Below, piece after piece: positions 24,611 through 37,938 of a DNA stretch of 64,000 nucleotides (within the stretch, counting starts at the first letter, position 1; each line of letters begins with the position of its first letter). The notes under the pieces were generated by a model. That model made no database searches. It worked only from the letters and a program-made list of their open reading frames with translations, and had not been told where the DNA came from. Both the position numbers and the translations under genes were made by a program. The DNA is taken from assembly GCF_018139145.2 (NCBI RefSeq), contig NC_059482.1, positions 5,964,294-6,028,293 of the forward strand, in the 5' to 3' direction. The DNA comes from Gymnogyps californianus. Lineage: Eukaryota > Chordata > Aves > Accipitriformes > Cathartidae.

Positions 24611-27600
24611 TTTTTCTGTGTAAAGTTCCCTGCAAGACACAAAAATGATTCTTACTTGCCACCCAAAATGTTTGATAATACAAGACATCAAAATGTGTTG
24701 ATGAGACTGAGCATCTGGTCCTGATCTGCAATGAGGTGCCTCTCCATCCACATCACCTAGAGGCCTGACCTGGGTGACTTTCTCAGGGAACATGTATCAC
24801 CCTGATTCGATCAGCTGCAGCCCAAAATACACTGATAAATGTTGCTTTCTTTAAAGCTTGGCAAGGAGGAAGAGGCATCGCAGCAATAGCCCCCTTCTCT
24901 TACAGCAGCCTAGTGACTGAGCCATAGTCAGGCTGTTGGAGCTTGTATTTGGGTATCATCTCCTTTACCTGTGGAAGTTTGGATTTGCATCTCACTTTGC
25001 CTAAGTATTCTAGTTATTAAACTAGACCATGTTGGAGGGGACGGTATTGGAATTTAATTGAGAAAGGAAAAGCTAGGCTAAATTTTAGGGGCAAATGGTC
25101 TTATCAGGGAAAGGCACTAGAACAGTTAGAGATCATTATTGCCCTGCTGGGCTGGGCAGGTCTTTCCCCTGGCATAAGAGATCCTTTGTATTCTCATAGG
25201 TGAAGTCATTAGTGCTCATGGAGCAATAACCTCAATCTATAGCTAAACATATGGGAGATACAGGCCTTTAGGTGGGTCGTGTATAACTGAAAGGATCTAC
25301 GGTCATTTCCTCAGCTCATGAAAGTGCCTTATTAATTTCTTCTTGAGACATTAATTTTCCTTACCCACTGTTACTTGTCTTCAGTCATCCATTATAAAGA
25401 GGGGACAGTCTGGGATATTTGTGTGCCATCATGACAGATATTTCATACTTTTTACTGTTCTGTAAAGATAGTGCCATGAACAAATCACCTGAAGATAAGA
25501 CCCTCCGTGCTTGATAACGTTTAGCCAGAGACCTATAAATCATCAATACAGTTGCTTTTTATAGTATCTTTTCCATATGCTAGTTTTAACTGTGGAGTTA
25601 AAGCTGTTTGCAGGGAACAGGTTGCAGACTGTGGGCTGCATGTGTAAGAAGGCAAACCCACTGGCTCCGGTCTTTGCGCTCTGTGTTTAGTTTCCTTCAT
25701 CTCTTTTCTTTAATATATTCTTTGAGTTTACACATCAAGATAATGTTTCCTATAACTACCAGTCAGGCAAACTTAACCCAGAATCTGATAATTAACTTGT
25801 GTTCTGCTTCATACATCAGCAGCCACCACAATCAATATTGGGGTGAGAACTGGAGTTGTTGCCAGCTGCTTTTGCAAATGATGCTTGAGGCAAAAATGGA
25901 GCAGAGTGGCTGTTACACAGCTGTATTCGCTCCAGCTGCCCAGGCCTCCCTTTGACAGCCTGCTTTTGTAGATTAAGGAGCTGATTTGCAGGGGGTATAA
26001 ATCATCATAGCTCTATTGAGTTCAATAGAGGAGCTTTCTCTTTCTTCCCCATATGTTCGTACGAGAGTTTGCACCCTTTTCCTTCTGTTTCTGTTCTTTC
26101 TCTGCAAGAGACCAAAAGCATGAGGTCCCTTCTGTGCTGGAGTTGTGAGCTGAAGCAGGGCCAGCATGCAAAACCTTTGGATGATGCCATTTGTACATAC
26201 AAACTACAGTAGCTACATATTAGATTCGTTATGCAGTTAATTAGCTGTGTGCATTCACAGCGACTGGGCACATAACGGCACATACATTTCTTAAGATGTA
26301 CTCCGAAAATCAATACTGACTGCCTGCCTGGCAAAGAGGGAGAAGCAGCAGGGTCCAGGCTGGCAGAGCTGAAGGAGCTGAGCAGCCACAGTTGATGTGG
26401 AGATGAGAGTTGGTGCTTAGGAGCAGACGGGATGCATTTGGCCCAGTCTGATTTACTTCGCATACTCCTAAATGCACTTTCCAGGCTTTTCCTATCGAGA
26501 TGATTTATAATTGTTGCAGATGGCGTCTAGGCTAATCCCTGATGAGAACTCTCTTAAGCTCCTGACAAATTTGAATCTGCAGCCACGTATCACGTCAGGA
26601 GTGTTGAGGCATCTCTCTAACATGCTACAGAAATACAAATGACAGTGACTGTGGATGGACAGAACTGAATCACTGGAAACATGTAACATTTTAATAATAT
26701 CAAAGAATGAAATATTTCCTATTTTAATTATTAAAAGGAAACATAATTATTGACTGGTATTATCTTACCACTAAACAGTTTTCTCACCTAAGTGGTGTCA
26801 ATAGACCATCAGATAATGGGGTAGGCAACAGAAAGGGATGCTACAGAGCCAGAAGTTGTCAAAATGCAGTATATTAAATGAGGCAGGTGGCAACAGCAGT
26901 AGCACCTCTCTAAGACCACAGTAAAAGTTGGCCACTGAGTAACTCTAATAATGGGAGAATATCTCTATATTTTGACTCAGTACAAATTCTTATCAGGATA
27001 ACATACTGTTTACTGCAGAAAAAATGTGGTTTTCCTCCAAAAGTAGCTGGTCACAACCCACCAATTGTAAATATTCTCCCTGGACACTCTTAAACAGCAA
27101 GACTCAAACAGATGAAATTCTGCCCACTCAAGCTTTAATGAATGTCTGAGCAATATTAAGCCACTAATTGACTTGTACTGTGGGTCAATGAAGAAGTGAA
27201 ATCTGCAGTTAATGTCTGCTTAACTGTATCTTGCTGGAAGCCTGCATCAGGCCAGGACGCTCAGTGGAGGCTGTGGTATTGCTGAGCAGCCGGCAAAAAT
27301 AAACAATTTCATACATTTTAATATTACTACATTGCTGTGGACACACAAACAACATCTGGCAAATGGTGCACAAGCAGTTACATGGATGACAGCCCATTTA
27401 GTATTCTGTACCTAATAAAACATTGAGAAAATATCTGTACAGATCAATATTTTTCCTGGTGGGACTCATTCTAAGTTTAATCTCAGGTCTTGTTAATATA
27501 TGTAAAATAGTGGTTTGGATCTTCTGTTACAGAAGGTGCAAATTCCTGACTTGATGTACAGGGGATGTTTCTTTCAACCGTAACAACACTAGAAATAATT

Positions 27601-29416
27601 GTGACTTATTTCAAGCAGCTCACTACTCCATTTAATAAAAGACATCAGCTACACTAGTTATCTGGGTGATACGTTAATCCCATTAAAGTCAGTGGTCTAT
27701 ATACGATACAGTAGTCTACATTCAGAGCCGTGTCAAGATAATTTGGCCTCCTTTTTTGCCTTGGGAATCTATTTCTTTCACTACTGCCTTTCCACTGTCC
27801 TTTTGCTTTTTAGGCTCCTGTTACCACCTTCCTTTCCATCTTCTTTCCAGGCAGGAGAAATAGAGAAGATCATTACCAAACTGCCTATATATGTGATGCT
27901 TGTTCAGTCCTGTACTTACCTATGGCTCATTATACTTCTGAGACCTTGGCTTCAGGGAGTTAGAGTACCAAGAACCTTTCCTCCTAATGCTGCACTGAGA
28001 ACAGGCTTCGTGCTGGACTAGAGCAGAATGGGCGGTCTGCATTCAAATACATGTGAAAGATTGATCAGTTTTAATTGTAGTAATTCCGAGAAATATGTCT
28101 AAGGAATTCTGATTTCCTAAAGATCATCAAGGAGCAGAAGTTCTTACTCAGAAACGTTCTTATCTCCCTCATGCTGTAGTAAATCTGGAGTAATTCCAGT
28201 GGCTTCAGTGGTGGAAGACGGGTTTATACTGGAGCATCTGCTACCAGATTCTGGCTCATCAAATACCTAAAACTCCTGCAATATTTGGACATTGTCTGCA
28301 TAAACAAAGAGTCTTTGAAAGATCCACATCTGGAACACACCTGCTTTTGCCAAATTGGCTAAATCTCTTTCCTACCGATTTCATACTGGCATTTCAGCTG
28401 ACAGTTTGTCTCTATTTCAGTCACTTAGTTTTCTGCCTCATGCATGAGAAGATGGGATTCAGTCATTTCAGTTCAGCTCCTTTTCTCATCTCTGAAAATT
28501 AGTTCCCAAACCAATTGTCCCTGCATGCTGAGGATCGCGATGCTGTTTCCGTATTGTCCCTGCCATCTGTCTCTGCTGTGTGACACTTTTGCAGGCAAGA
28601 TGATCTTTGCTCTTTTTGCATATCCACGAAGCAGAAGGGTCTTGACTCAAGGAGGAAACACATGGCTTGTGCCTGACGAACACACTTACTGGGCAGTGCT
28701 GAAGGTTCATGGTACTAACTCTTATTAATTCAGGTCTATGTTTACATGAGAATGCCGGAGTGATTTTGTAAGCATGGTAATTGCATACACAAGCAAATGA
28801 CCACATGTATGTTTTTGACCAAATATCAAGCTGTGAATGCCCAGCGTATAAATTTTAAATATTTGCAACTAGCAGCTCCCAAGTAACTACAGATCAAGAA
28901 CTATCTGTAGGAGGTATTTGGCAAATAATTTTAAATAATGAATACAGCTAAGATGATCATGATCTACTTGCAGACAACACTCGCAGACAAGAGTAACTGT
29001 TATGAATTATTCAGCCAATTCTATTCAGAATTATATTTTTTTTAGAACTATAATTAATGATCCATAAGAGTAAGTATGAGACACACTAACAAAGGTCTAT
29101 TCTGTGCTACTTCTTCTGAAAGATTAAAATGAAATGCAGACAGTTTGGAAACCACAGACCTTGTTTTAGAATTGTCATCTGCTCTGTTTGCTGACAGTGA
29201 CTTTTGCTACTTGTTTACTGCAATTTACTTAGTTACAGCATAAGTTACACATGATTATCTTCTCAATATGATGCTAAGCTGACATCTGTCAAGTTTAAAA
29301 GTCATAATAGGTGCTATTAGTCATTGAGATGATCCAAAGGCATAATGATTGGTATGACAACAAAACTGCATAGGTTTTTTTTAAAGGCATAATAATTTCT
29401 AAAGAGAATTTTGGGT

Positions 29417-29421
29417 GGGCT
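29417..29421. repeat. Left target-site duplication of the solo LTR
   Basis: GGGCT directly before the LTR's TG terminus is repeated exactly after its CA terminus, marking the integration site. Confidence 0.82.
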
Positions 29422-29693
29422 TGTCCTGGTTTTGGCTGGGATAGAGTTAATTTTCTTCCTAGTAGCTGGTATAATGTTGTGTTTTGGATTTAGTATGAGA
29501 ATAATGTTGATAACACACTGATGCTTTTAGTTGCTGCTAAGTAGTGTTTATGCTAAGTTAATGATTTTTCAGCTTCTCATGCCCAGCCAGCTAGAAAGCT
29601 GGAGGGGCACAAGAAGCTGGGAGGGGACACAGCCAGGACAGCTGACCCAAACTGGCCAAAGGGATATTCCATACCACAGAACGTCATGCCCAG

Positions 29694-29700
29694 TATATAA
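29694..29700 (+). promoter_or_regulatory. TATA box of the solo LTR
   Basis: TATATAA lies within the U3 part of the LTR in the sense direction, so initiation would be expected about 25-30 nt downstream, near 29725. It looks undamaged, so the LTR could still act as a promoter for rightward transcription. Confidence 0.6.
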
Positions 29701-29847
29701 ACTGGGGGGAGCTGGCCAGGAGGGGCGGATCGCTGCTCGGGAACTAGCTGGGCATTGGTCGGCGAGTGGTGAGCAATTGCATTGTGCATCACTTGTCTTT
29801 CTTGGGTTATATTTCACTCTCTTTTTGTTATCTTCCTTTTCATTGCT

Positions 29848-29868
29848 ATTATTATTATTATTATTATT
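29848..29868 (+). repeat. (ATT)7 microsatellite inside the LTR
   Basis: Seven ATT units lie within the LTR, followed by further T/A-rich sequence. The run is likely to vary in length between individuals. Confidence 0.85.
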
Positions 29869-30025
29869 TATTGTTTATTTTTTATTTCAATTACTAAACT
29901 GTTCTTATCTCAACCCACAAGTTTTACTTGTTTTCGATTCTCCTCCCCGTCCCACCGGGGTAGGGGGGAGGAGTGAGTGAGCAGCTGCGTGGTGCTTAGT
30001 TGCTGGCTGGGGTTAAACCACGACA

Positions 30026-30030
30026 GGGCT
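30026..30030. repeat. Right target-site duplication of the solo LTR
   Basis: GGGCT directly follows the CA terminus of the LTR and matches the left copy base for base. The intact match suggests a fairly recent insertion or slow local decay. Confidence 0.82.
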
Positions 30031-30113
30031 CTACCTGCTCAGAAGTGAGATGATTTTAGTGCCTTAAAGGCTAGCAGAAGCAGAAGCCAGGGAGACGAGT
30101 ACAGCTGGTGGTC

Positions 30114-30287
30114 ATGGAAACAGTTATCAGAATAATATCAATTAACCAAGCCAAATATATTGTTTTTGTCCTTCTTGCTCGTTTGCTGCAACAGAGCGGT
30201 AAGTTTAAACTATCTGCTATTTGCGTCAGAAACTTCATTTCTCGTGGGTTTATAAAGCAGCCGTTTCAAGCCATACCAAGCTGAAAT
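30114..30287 (+). CDS. Small unrecognised ORF with hydrophobic N-terminus beside the LTR (doubtful)
   Basis: The ATG at 30114 opens a 57-codon frame ending in TGA. The first 28 residues contain a short polar start, then the hydrophobic run YIVFVLLARLL and QQS, resembling a signal peptide or anchor. A consensus donor GCG|GTAAGT sits at 30199, so the coding part could instead be a first exon (30114-30198) leaving in phase 1, as is common after signal peptides. No matching downstream exon was found. It starts 88 bp after the solo LTR, and a 5-codon upstream ORF lies at 30050-30067. I do not recognise the protein, and a chance ORF is the likelier explanation. Confidence 0.15.
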
Positions 30288-33200
30288 TGCTTTGCAAGTC
30301 CTCAGCTCTAATCCTAATTAATATTCCTCTAAGTTCCTTTTCTTTTTTTAAAAGTAGTTCAAAACAAAAATTCTTGGGTGTTTGAGATGCTTTTTTAATT
30401 TTAATTTAAGGAAAAAGCACACAGTTAAAAGCCTTTTTTCCAAGCCGTTAAGGCTTGAGGCAGCTCCTAATGAAGTCAGAGACCAGATTTTCTTTGAGTT
30501 TAACGAGAAGATGGTCAGGAAGCCACCAGCTTGCCTTTGGTGGCTTGGACAACTGCGGGGAAGGAGGAAGTCATAGCAGTTACCTTTGAAGCACGGTGTC
30601 TTTCCACAGTCTTTGAAAGTCTGGTCAGCCAGCCTCATCACGCCTGGCTTTGCATAATGCACGTTCTGTATACAAACTCTGTAATCACATGGATGATTAC
30701 ACTTCCAGGGGTACCTTCACTTTGCTGTGAATCTGCAGATTCAGAAGGCTGCACAGTGTTTAGGAAGATAACCTGTTATTTATTGTCAGTGCTTGAAGAG
30801 TAAAATATTGGTCCATTGGAAAGAAGTGGGAGAGAACCAGACACCCAGCCAGACGCTCAGAGGTATTTAACCACATTTTCTCCGTGCAAATCAGTAGGAC
30901 GGCACAGAGGACGTTGCCCTGTTGGCTGTGTCTGCACAGCCTTTGCTACCAGTGCTCTGGTTCTGGTTTGCAGTTACAGAGCCGGGTGGTTTGAGCTTGT
31001 GTTACAGAGGTAGCAAGGATGACAGGCAAGCGAGCGCTGGAAAAAGTCTTGCACTAATGCCTACGTGTCGGTAGAGCTGGGAACGTCCTGCTCTCTGGGG
31101 TCCGTCTTCATGGAGCAGAAAGTGGAGTTTGCCTGTAGACTCCCTGGGTCAGAGGCAGTGGCTTTTCCTGCTGGCGTGAGCTATGCACAGAAGTTATATA
31201 CTTAATGGATAATAATGGTTTTATTTTTCAGGTCTGTGTTAAAGGAATGTGTTGAAAAGGATTTAGTCGATGTACTGCCAATTACCTGTTCTACTTTTAC
31301 TGTGTCTTCCCGTGTGGAGATTTTTTTCTTCATTTTCCCTTTTCTCACATTTTGCTATGTGGCCAAACCTGTAAATAGCCAAAGCCAGATGCTCTAAAAA
31401 AGCCAGAAAGGAAAATCTGAACTAAATGCACCAAAATGATGTAGCAAGAAAAAATGAGTGTATTAATGAGAGGAACCGGTCAAGTTCTAAGGGTAGAAAT
31501 GAATTGGACAACCCAGCCAATGTGTGAGAAAAGCATAAAGATAGGAAGGGAAATACATCCACCAGTATGGACGGTGTAGAAAGAGAAGTCGTGAACATTT
31601 ACCTTAGAACAGTGACAGCTGATTTAATAATTCAGCTACATGGATGGAAACATGCCCTGCAATAGGGGGTGTATTTTTCTTGGTGGAGCTACAGGGACTC
31701 CCCCACTCCATCATCAAAACATTGTTAAATCAGTCATGCGTAGTCTAGAACTAAGAATAATGGCTTTTAAAAGATTGTAACTGAATTTATCCGTCATGCG
31801 GTCTTTGTGCATTTGTTCATTGTATGTGTAAAGCATCAGCCAAAAATAATTTACAGCAATTATTTCCAGTGACAGGCCAATGTAAATTCTCCCAGGCAGA
31901 GGATGACTATGTGAAAATAATTATACATGAATATCCAGCTGAGATCTTTGAGCCACTAGAAAAGGGTGATATGTAAGCAGTTTTGTAACAGGAGTGATAA
32001 CACATGCACATGCATACTAATGCTGTAGAAAAGTTTGAAGACATCCAACTGGGCTAAATTGAAGATGCAGAATTAAACCAGGAATATTTTTGCCTATAAA
32101 ATTGCAATTTCAAAATTTGGTCAGGCTTTCAAAATCTCCAAGAAAAATGCCAAAACTGATTCAAACACTTAGGCTTTAAAGTCATGGAGGCACTTTTGAA
32201 AACTAATTCTGGCTCATATTATGAGTGTCTTCAGGATAGTACAGCACTGAACTAGCATTGGCGTGTACAATTCAGCAACGTATGCAATGTGTATTTCAAC
32301 TTAGTTAAAATTTCTAGTGCTGCTAAATAAAGATGTATTAAAAGATAATCTATGCCTACAGTCCAGCGAAGCAAGGGAAGAACTAAGGGTCTAATGAGGT
32401 AGTGGTATCATGGTGCAAGAGTTAGGTCTGGAAATCTGGGATACGGGAGTCCCAAGGAGATAAAAGACACAAGTGAAGTGTGATGTCTGCAAATGATCAC
32501 ATCTACAAAATGTATTGCTCCTGTTTAGTCATTCTGCACTGAACAATAACCTGCGTTGTTGCGCTTTTCTGCGGTAACTTAAATGGTAGCTAGCTATGTT
32601 GGGACGTGTGTTTGAACTCGTAGTTTATACTATGAGTAAACTGGTTTTATACTGTAGTCATGGGAACTCTCGGTCTTCAAGCACTATGTGTAATGAATAA
32701 TATATTATGAGACTATTCACTAAGATTTCTTGTGTGCTATAATATTAACAATTTCCCACATGTGGGATTCATATTTATCCCTCTGTATATTGAAGGATAG
32801 CATAAGTAGATGGTATCTATTGTGCAGCAAACACACTTACTCTGATGTAGTATTTGTTAAAATTATTTCCAGAGCATGTGGAATACAGGCCATAAAATAC
32901 CTCCTAATCTCCTAACATCATTAATGAAATAAAATAGTGTTATTCATTACCCACAAGGAGAATTTAAAAATAAGCTCCACATTTAAATGACAGATTCCAT
33001 AATGGCAGCACATAAGAGTCTGTATCCCGAGGCTGACAGCAGTGTGTGTAAAGGCTGGCCACGGTGTACGTTGTGCTCTGTTTGGAGAATACGGTGCAAG
33101 AAGCTTTGAACTGTAGACAGGTCCTGAGATAGCATGTAGCACGTTACTAGGCACTAGCAGCTGTGGTCTCTGTTTCTTGGGCAAATTTTCAAATCTCAGC

Positions 33201-33846
33201 ATGCCAAAGTATTAATTTCTGATCAAGATAATGTAGCGCACAGCCCTTGAGTTTAATATGCAGAAGTCATTGTTTCTACAGCAGACGACTGAATCCCCAG
33301 CTCATTGATTAAGTGCGTGTGCAAGTGGGCAAGGTTGATTTGATACGTGGTTCAGTGTTGAGTGAGGGATGAGGTCTTGGCTGGTTAACTTCAAATCCGG
33401 ACCCTCGTAGTGTTGAATCAGGAGTAGTGTCTGTTCTCTGAATTTTCAGCTGTGCTCAAGGACCAAGCTGGCATGGGCACCAAGCAAGGTACATGGGTGA
33501 GCGACCCTCGCAAATCCATTGACCATCAGTTGGTGCAGTGGGTGGAGGAAGGTGAAACGAGTTTTCGCAGTTCATAGTAGGGCAATATGGTATCTACCCA
33601 CCTCTTGCACACTCAGCCCCTTTTCAATTTATCGCCGCATACTGGGGCCTTACGGGCAAGGCTTGCACTTGCAGAGTCTGACCTGGGCATGGTGAACCAA
33701 CATAGATCTCTACAGTCCAACGCCTTTTCAAATAATAGAATTATGAGAAGTTAGAGTGCAGGAGCATAACTGGAGAAAGAGTTTTTTTGCAAAGTATTAT
33801 GTTGGGCTTCTTCTCTTACAATTTTAGAGTCAGATCTTATGCCTCA

Positions 33847-33884
33847 TGTTACTTGAAGCATGCTCCTCCATGCTTCAGGTAACA
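33847..33884 (+). repeat. 38-nt hairpin, 16-bp arms
   Basis: TGTTACTTGAAGCATG (33847-33862) and CATGCTTCAGGTAACA (33869-33884) are reverse complements at 15 of 16 positions. The mismatch can form a G-U pair in RNA. The loop is CTCCTC. Pairing does not extend outside the arms, so it is too short for an ordinary microRNA precursor. Confidence 0.8.
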
Positions 33885-36800
33885 GCACACAAGCATTCAT
33901 TTCTTTTTCTGCTTTTAGGGTGATTGCAAAGTGTCCTGGACTTTTTAAGAAAATCTTTTGGAAGTTTATTGTTGGATGGGATACAGCTCGTGAATGACTA
34001 ACAGATTATGTTGATGTCTGTTGATATAATTTTTGTAGTTCTGTAAATCACTATGACTTTTATAATGCCTCCTACCTCTGTTATAAATGTGCTCCTGTGG
34101 ATACTTTACCCTGACCGCATTTGCTAAAGCTGGTGTTGCTTTCAATGCTGACGTATAGGAATATACTACATGCAGTGTATGCGGGTGCATGTGTATTTGC
34201 ATTATCCCCACTCTAAATGTATCCCACAGATAAAGACTCCCATTAACTTACAATTGGCAGTGCTTCATACTGACATTATTCAAAAACATCATGAAGTTGG
34301 ACTGCTGAAAAAGCACACACAAACCTGATACTCCTTTGTCTTACAGCAGCTTTCATGTATGCAGGACTTCCATTTAGAAATTCTCAGTGAAAGGCTGTGC
34401 AAGAATGCAATGTGCAAGAATGGGGGTTTTTTGGTTCGACTGGATGCCATTTATATGGGATGGAGGCCATAGGTAATCAAGATGTATATGCAACGCTATT
34501 TCCACAGCTTATATTGGCGGAGGTCTCTTGTGCTGTTGATGCTTCTGTTCACAGGTCTGTCACCAGTGAGAAAGTTGCACTACCAGACGCACCTCATTCA
34601 CATTACAATAGATGGAAATTTCCTATTGTTGATGTGACAGAGGGGAGCATTTTTCCACTAATCTTTTGGCATTCTTCGAAGATTAACAATGCAATTACAC
34701 CAAGAAATGGGTTTTCATATGGGTATACCTGAAGAACAGAAATGGATTGCATTTATAAGTCATGTTTCCATGCTTATATTTGTTTTTGTGCATTGCAAAT
34801 GTGCTCCCAATGTCAGCAGGTGTGTGTAGATGTTATCACCGACTTGTGAAAAACAAGGTCTGTTTGGCAAATATTGCAGTGCTGATTCAAAAAGGAGGCT
34901 ATGAGTGTGTAGTTATACTCCCTTTCTTAAACAGCTCTTTAGTAGGAGAGCAACGTCAGGCATTTTCTGATACTGTTGAGAAATCCTGCCATGGGGAAAT
35001 CAGTCATAATTCAGATGAGACCAATTACTTCATTGCAGAGATTAATCACGAGTGCAGAAATGGTAGGGAATGGAGGTTAGGATGATGCTTTCTGCTTAAA
35101 GTTGAGTGCAACTGACTGTCAGGGAAAGAGGAAGGAATGGCTGTTATGTGTTTTTATTACAGGGTTTGGGTGGCTGCAATGTCTGGTTTGGGAGTAAGAA
35201 GAAGGAAAGGGACTTTGAAGGCCTTTGGGATGCTGTGTACTTTATCGTCAGTGGATGTGAAGCAAGCTAATTTAGAGAGCGGCAGCATTTTCCTGCTTGT
35301 TTCATAAACTCAAGGACACAATGCACAGCCATGGTCGTTCAGTTGTCTGCCATCTAATGGCCAGACAAGACAGCAAACTAACCTGGTTTCAGCCTGTGGG
35401 CTACGAATCACTGGGGATTCTTGAGCTAAATATACATAAAAATAAAAGCAATGCAAGCTCTTGCTCACAGGTTTAAGTGTGTTACACAGGGGCTTATGTT
35501 ACCATTAAAAAATGGTGTGATGCCACAGTAGAAAACTGCTAAAAACTAGAAAAGATTTCCCATCTTTGCCTGCAATATATTGTTTTTAAACATTGCATAT
35601 CTGAAAGCAAATATCAGTCTGTAGATGAATGAAAATGCATAATTTGAGACATTTTAAATTTTCCTTTATTTACTTATTGAGCAAGTGAATAATTCTGTTC
35701 TTCCTCCTTTCCTCCCGTTCTCCTCTCCACTGACACGCACACCCCCATTCTTTTATTATAATGTGCAATATATAAGATCTCTCACTGACGGGGAGTGTTA
35801 ACACACACCTATGCCTTTTCCTCTCGGGCAGACCACGGTGGCATCTGCAATAACTGACACCAGTTCCACGGCACGGAGAAAGTGCTTGAGGTAAATCTCT
35901 GCTAGAATAACAAAGAATAGATGGGGCGATGTTCCGCTTTAATATCCGCTCCATCTTTCTTATCTATATTAGAAACGTTTGTCACTAAGGGTGTCTGAGT
36001 AGAGCTGAAATTATGAAGCACCTTCTAGATTCCTTTATCTCCTAGAGCAACAGTAATACTTAAAAGTAGTAAAGGATACTGGGTGAAGGAAAGACCATCG
36101 CTTGCCTGTGCTGGTGCATTTGTTTAGGAAACTTGCCTTTTAATTTCGTAATGTTATTTGAAATGCCTTCCTCTGCTCTGAGAAAATATCCACTTTTGTT
36201 ATTCTTTGTGAAACAGAAGCTGAAGATAGCAGGCTTGCTCACAAAAGCCCTGATTTGAATATGCTAATGTTAATTTAAGCATTCAGTTGCCAAATTTTCA
36301 TGTGAGGATTTTTTTTTGTAGTGTGCACATTTAATATTTGTATATCCATTATTCCCCATGCTTATCTGATCCACAGGCACTGAGTAAATATTGTCTTTGA
36401 GTATGATCTACAGCAGAAGACAAAGAGACGCTGTAAAATGGAACTCCTCTTCCTAAATATGGGTCCCCTTTTTCCTCTACCTTTCCCTGCAAATTCAGGG
36501 AACCTACTTCCACACCCAAAGGGCTTATGAATTTTTTGGGGGGGTTGATACTTTCAATCTAAATACTACAAATTAGAGCAATTTCTAATATGGCATCTGG
36601 CTGAAGTAATGGTGTGTATGAATCAATTCCTCTCTCCTTGTAGCTCTGCTTGTTTTGAATGCAAATGGTGCAAGTAGACATTACCTCCTTCAACAGGAAA
36701 TGGTGATCAATGGAACACTTACTTAAAAACAAATTTCTGAGTAATAAAACTGTGACAATAGGAAAAATTTCATAGCTTATCTTATAGAAGATCAGCAGGG

Positions 36801-37938
36801 GAGGGAAAATGGGTGAAAAGCTTAACTATCAGTTGCTGAAAACAAGATCTGATGTCTTCAAAATGTGTTTTCTGATGTTCTAACCCAAAGCAGAAGGTGA
36901 AATGCGTTACTTTAAGTAAGTGAGATACTGTGGGTGTGAAATATGTGAAAACCCAGTAAAACATCCCCATTTTGCAAAGAGAAACCTATCAGTTAGCTAC
37001 CTACCATAGTGCTGACTTCACTGAGGTTGCAATGTATGAAATTTTGCAAATAACCAGTATGTCAATAGTGCCTACTCTTTTCAATAGGCTAGTGGCTTCA
37101 TAGCTGCTCTTTCTCAAAACCACAACCTATTTCATATCCTATCTTTACAATGAACCTACAGCTAAGCAGTAATGTATTGTACTAGTGCATTATCACGGGC
37201 ACCTCTGCAACAAATTAGGGAAATGAATACTGCTGGTAGCCAAGGGAGAGTTACAGTGGTCTTATTAATGGATTGCAGTAGGGTAAATAAGTAGAAATTG
37301 TCTGTGGTTCCTCTCTTTCCCTAAAGGAAAGGAATAAAACTGGTTGAAAAAAATGCAGTGATATTGTGTGGGTACTAAATTTGCTTGACTGTAACTTCTC
37401 CTGTTTTGCGGTTTGCTGAACCATAAGTCTTTCTTTTATTTCTGAAATTCTTCCAAAGTGGAACACACAAGGGGAAAGTAAAGCTTGTATGAATGCAGAA
37501 TAATTTCATTTAAGTCAGTGAAGTTATTCTGCTGAAACACTGGTAGAAAGAAGAAAAGTTGTCCTGCAGACTGTTAGCCCTTTAGGCCAAGGATGGTTTT
37601 GTCATGTGAGATAGATAGACTATGGCAAGTATATTGCGAATGATCCTGGAATAACACACTGGGAAAGTCCCCTTAGAATATTCTACAATTAACAATAATC
37701 TGGAATTGTAAAGATTGTGGATTAGTCAGTCTCTTTTTTATCTGGATTATGGTTTAGCTATAAACGTCCTTTAACGAAATGTCACAGCAAATAAAATCTT
37801 TGCTTAACCAGGAACACTTCTCACTTTTCCATCTAGCTCCACTCCTTCACTTGCTTAGAGATAACAGCATTTCCAGTTTCTTCTCCGCAATCCTGACACA
37901 CGTACTGGCAGTCACGCAGTTGGCCAGTTTTGAGCTTT

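Larger units (their letters stand above)
14911..29416. other. Intergenic, AT-rich
   Basis: No recognised gene. Two long minus-strand open frames (17950-18435 and 26005-26463) have lengths expected by chance in this much sequence and resemble nothing known. Listed tandem duplications lie here. 22530-23140 and 26460-26600 have the look of conserved non-coding elements, with homeodomain-type TAATTA and TTAATTAG words, but conservation cannot be judged from one sequence. Confidence 0.55.
29422..30025 (+). mobile_element. Solo LTR of an avian endogenous retrovirus
   Basis: This 604-bp element starts TGTCCTGG and ends CCACGACA, the canonical TG...CA termini. It is flanked by identical 5-bp direct repeats GGGCT at 29417-29421 and 30026-30030, the target-site duplication. 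A TATATAA box lies at 29694-29700. An (ATT)7 run, then C/T-rich U5-like sequence, follow. There is no second LTR and no gag, pol or env, so the internal part was lost by LTR-LTR recombination. The 5-bp duplication suggests an ERVL-like family. The sequence resembles an LTR widespread in birds, recalled from general knowledge. The overlapping open frames in it are not genes. Confidence 0.88.

Noticed and set aside
26005..26463. 152-codon minus-strand ORF
   Set aside because: Length is within chance expectation and no known family features are visible.
27692..28021. 109-codon plus-strand ORF with two hydrophobic stretches
   Set aside because: Hydrophobic runs arise easily from T-rich DNA. No family match, promoter or splice support.
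29531..29980. 149-codon plus-strand ORF
   Set aside because: It lies wholly inside the solo LTR, crosses its TATA and ATT-repeat parts, and is not a retroviral protein.
33847..33884. MicroRNA precursor
   Set aside because: The stem is 16 bp with no flanking pairing, shorter than Drosha substrates.
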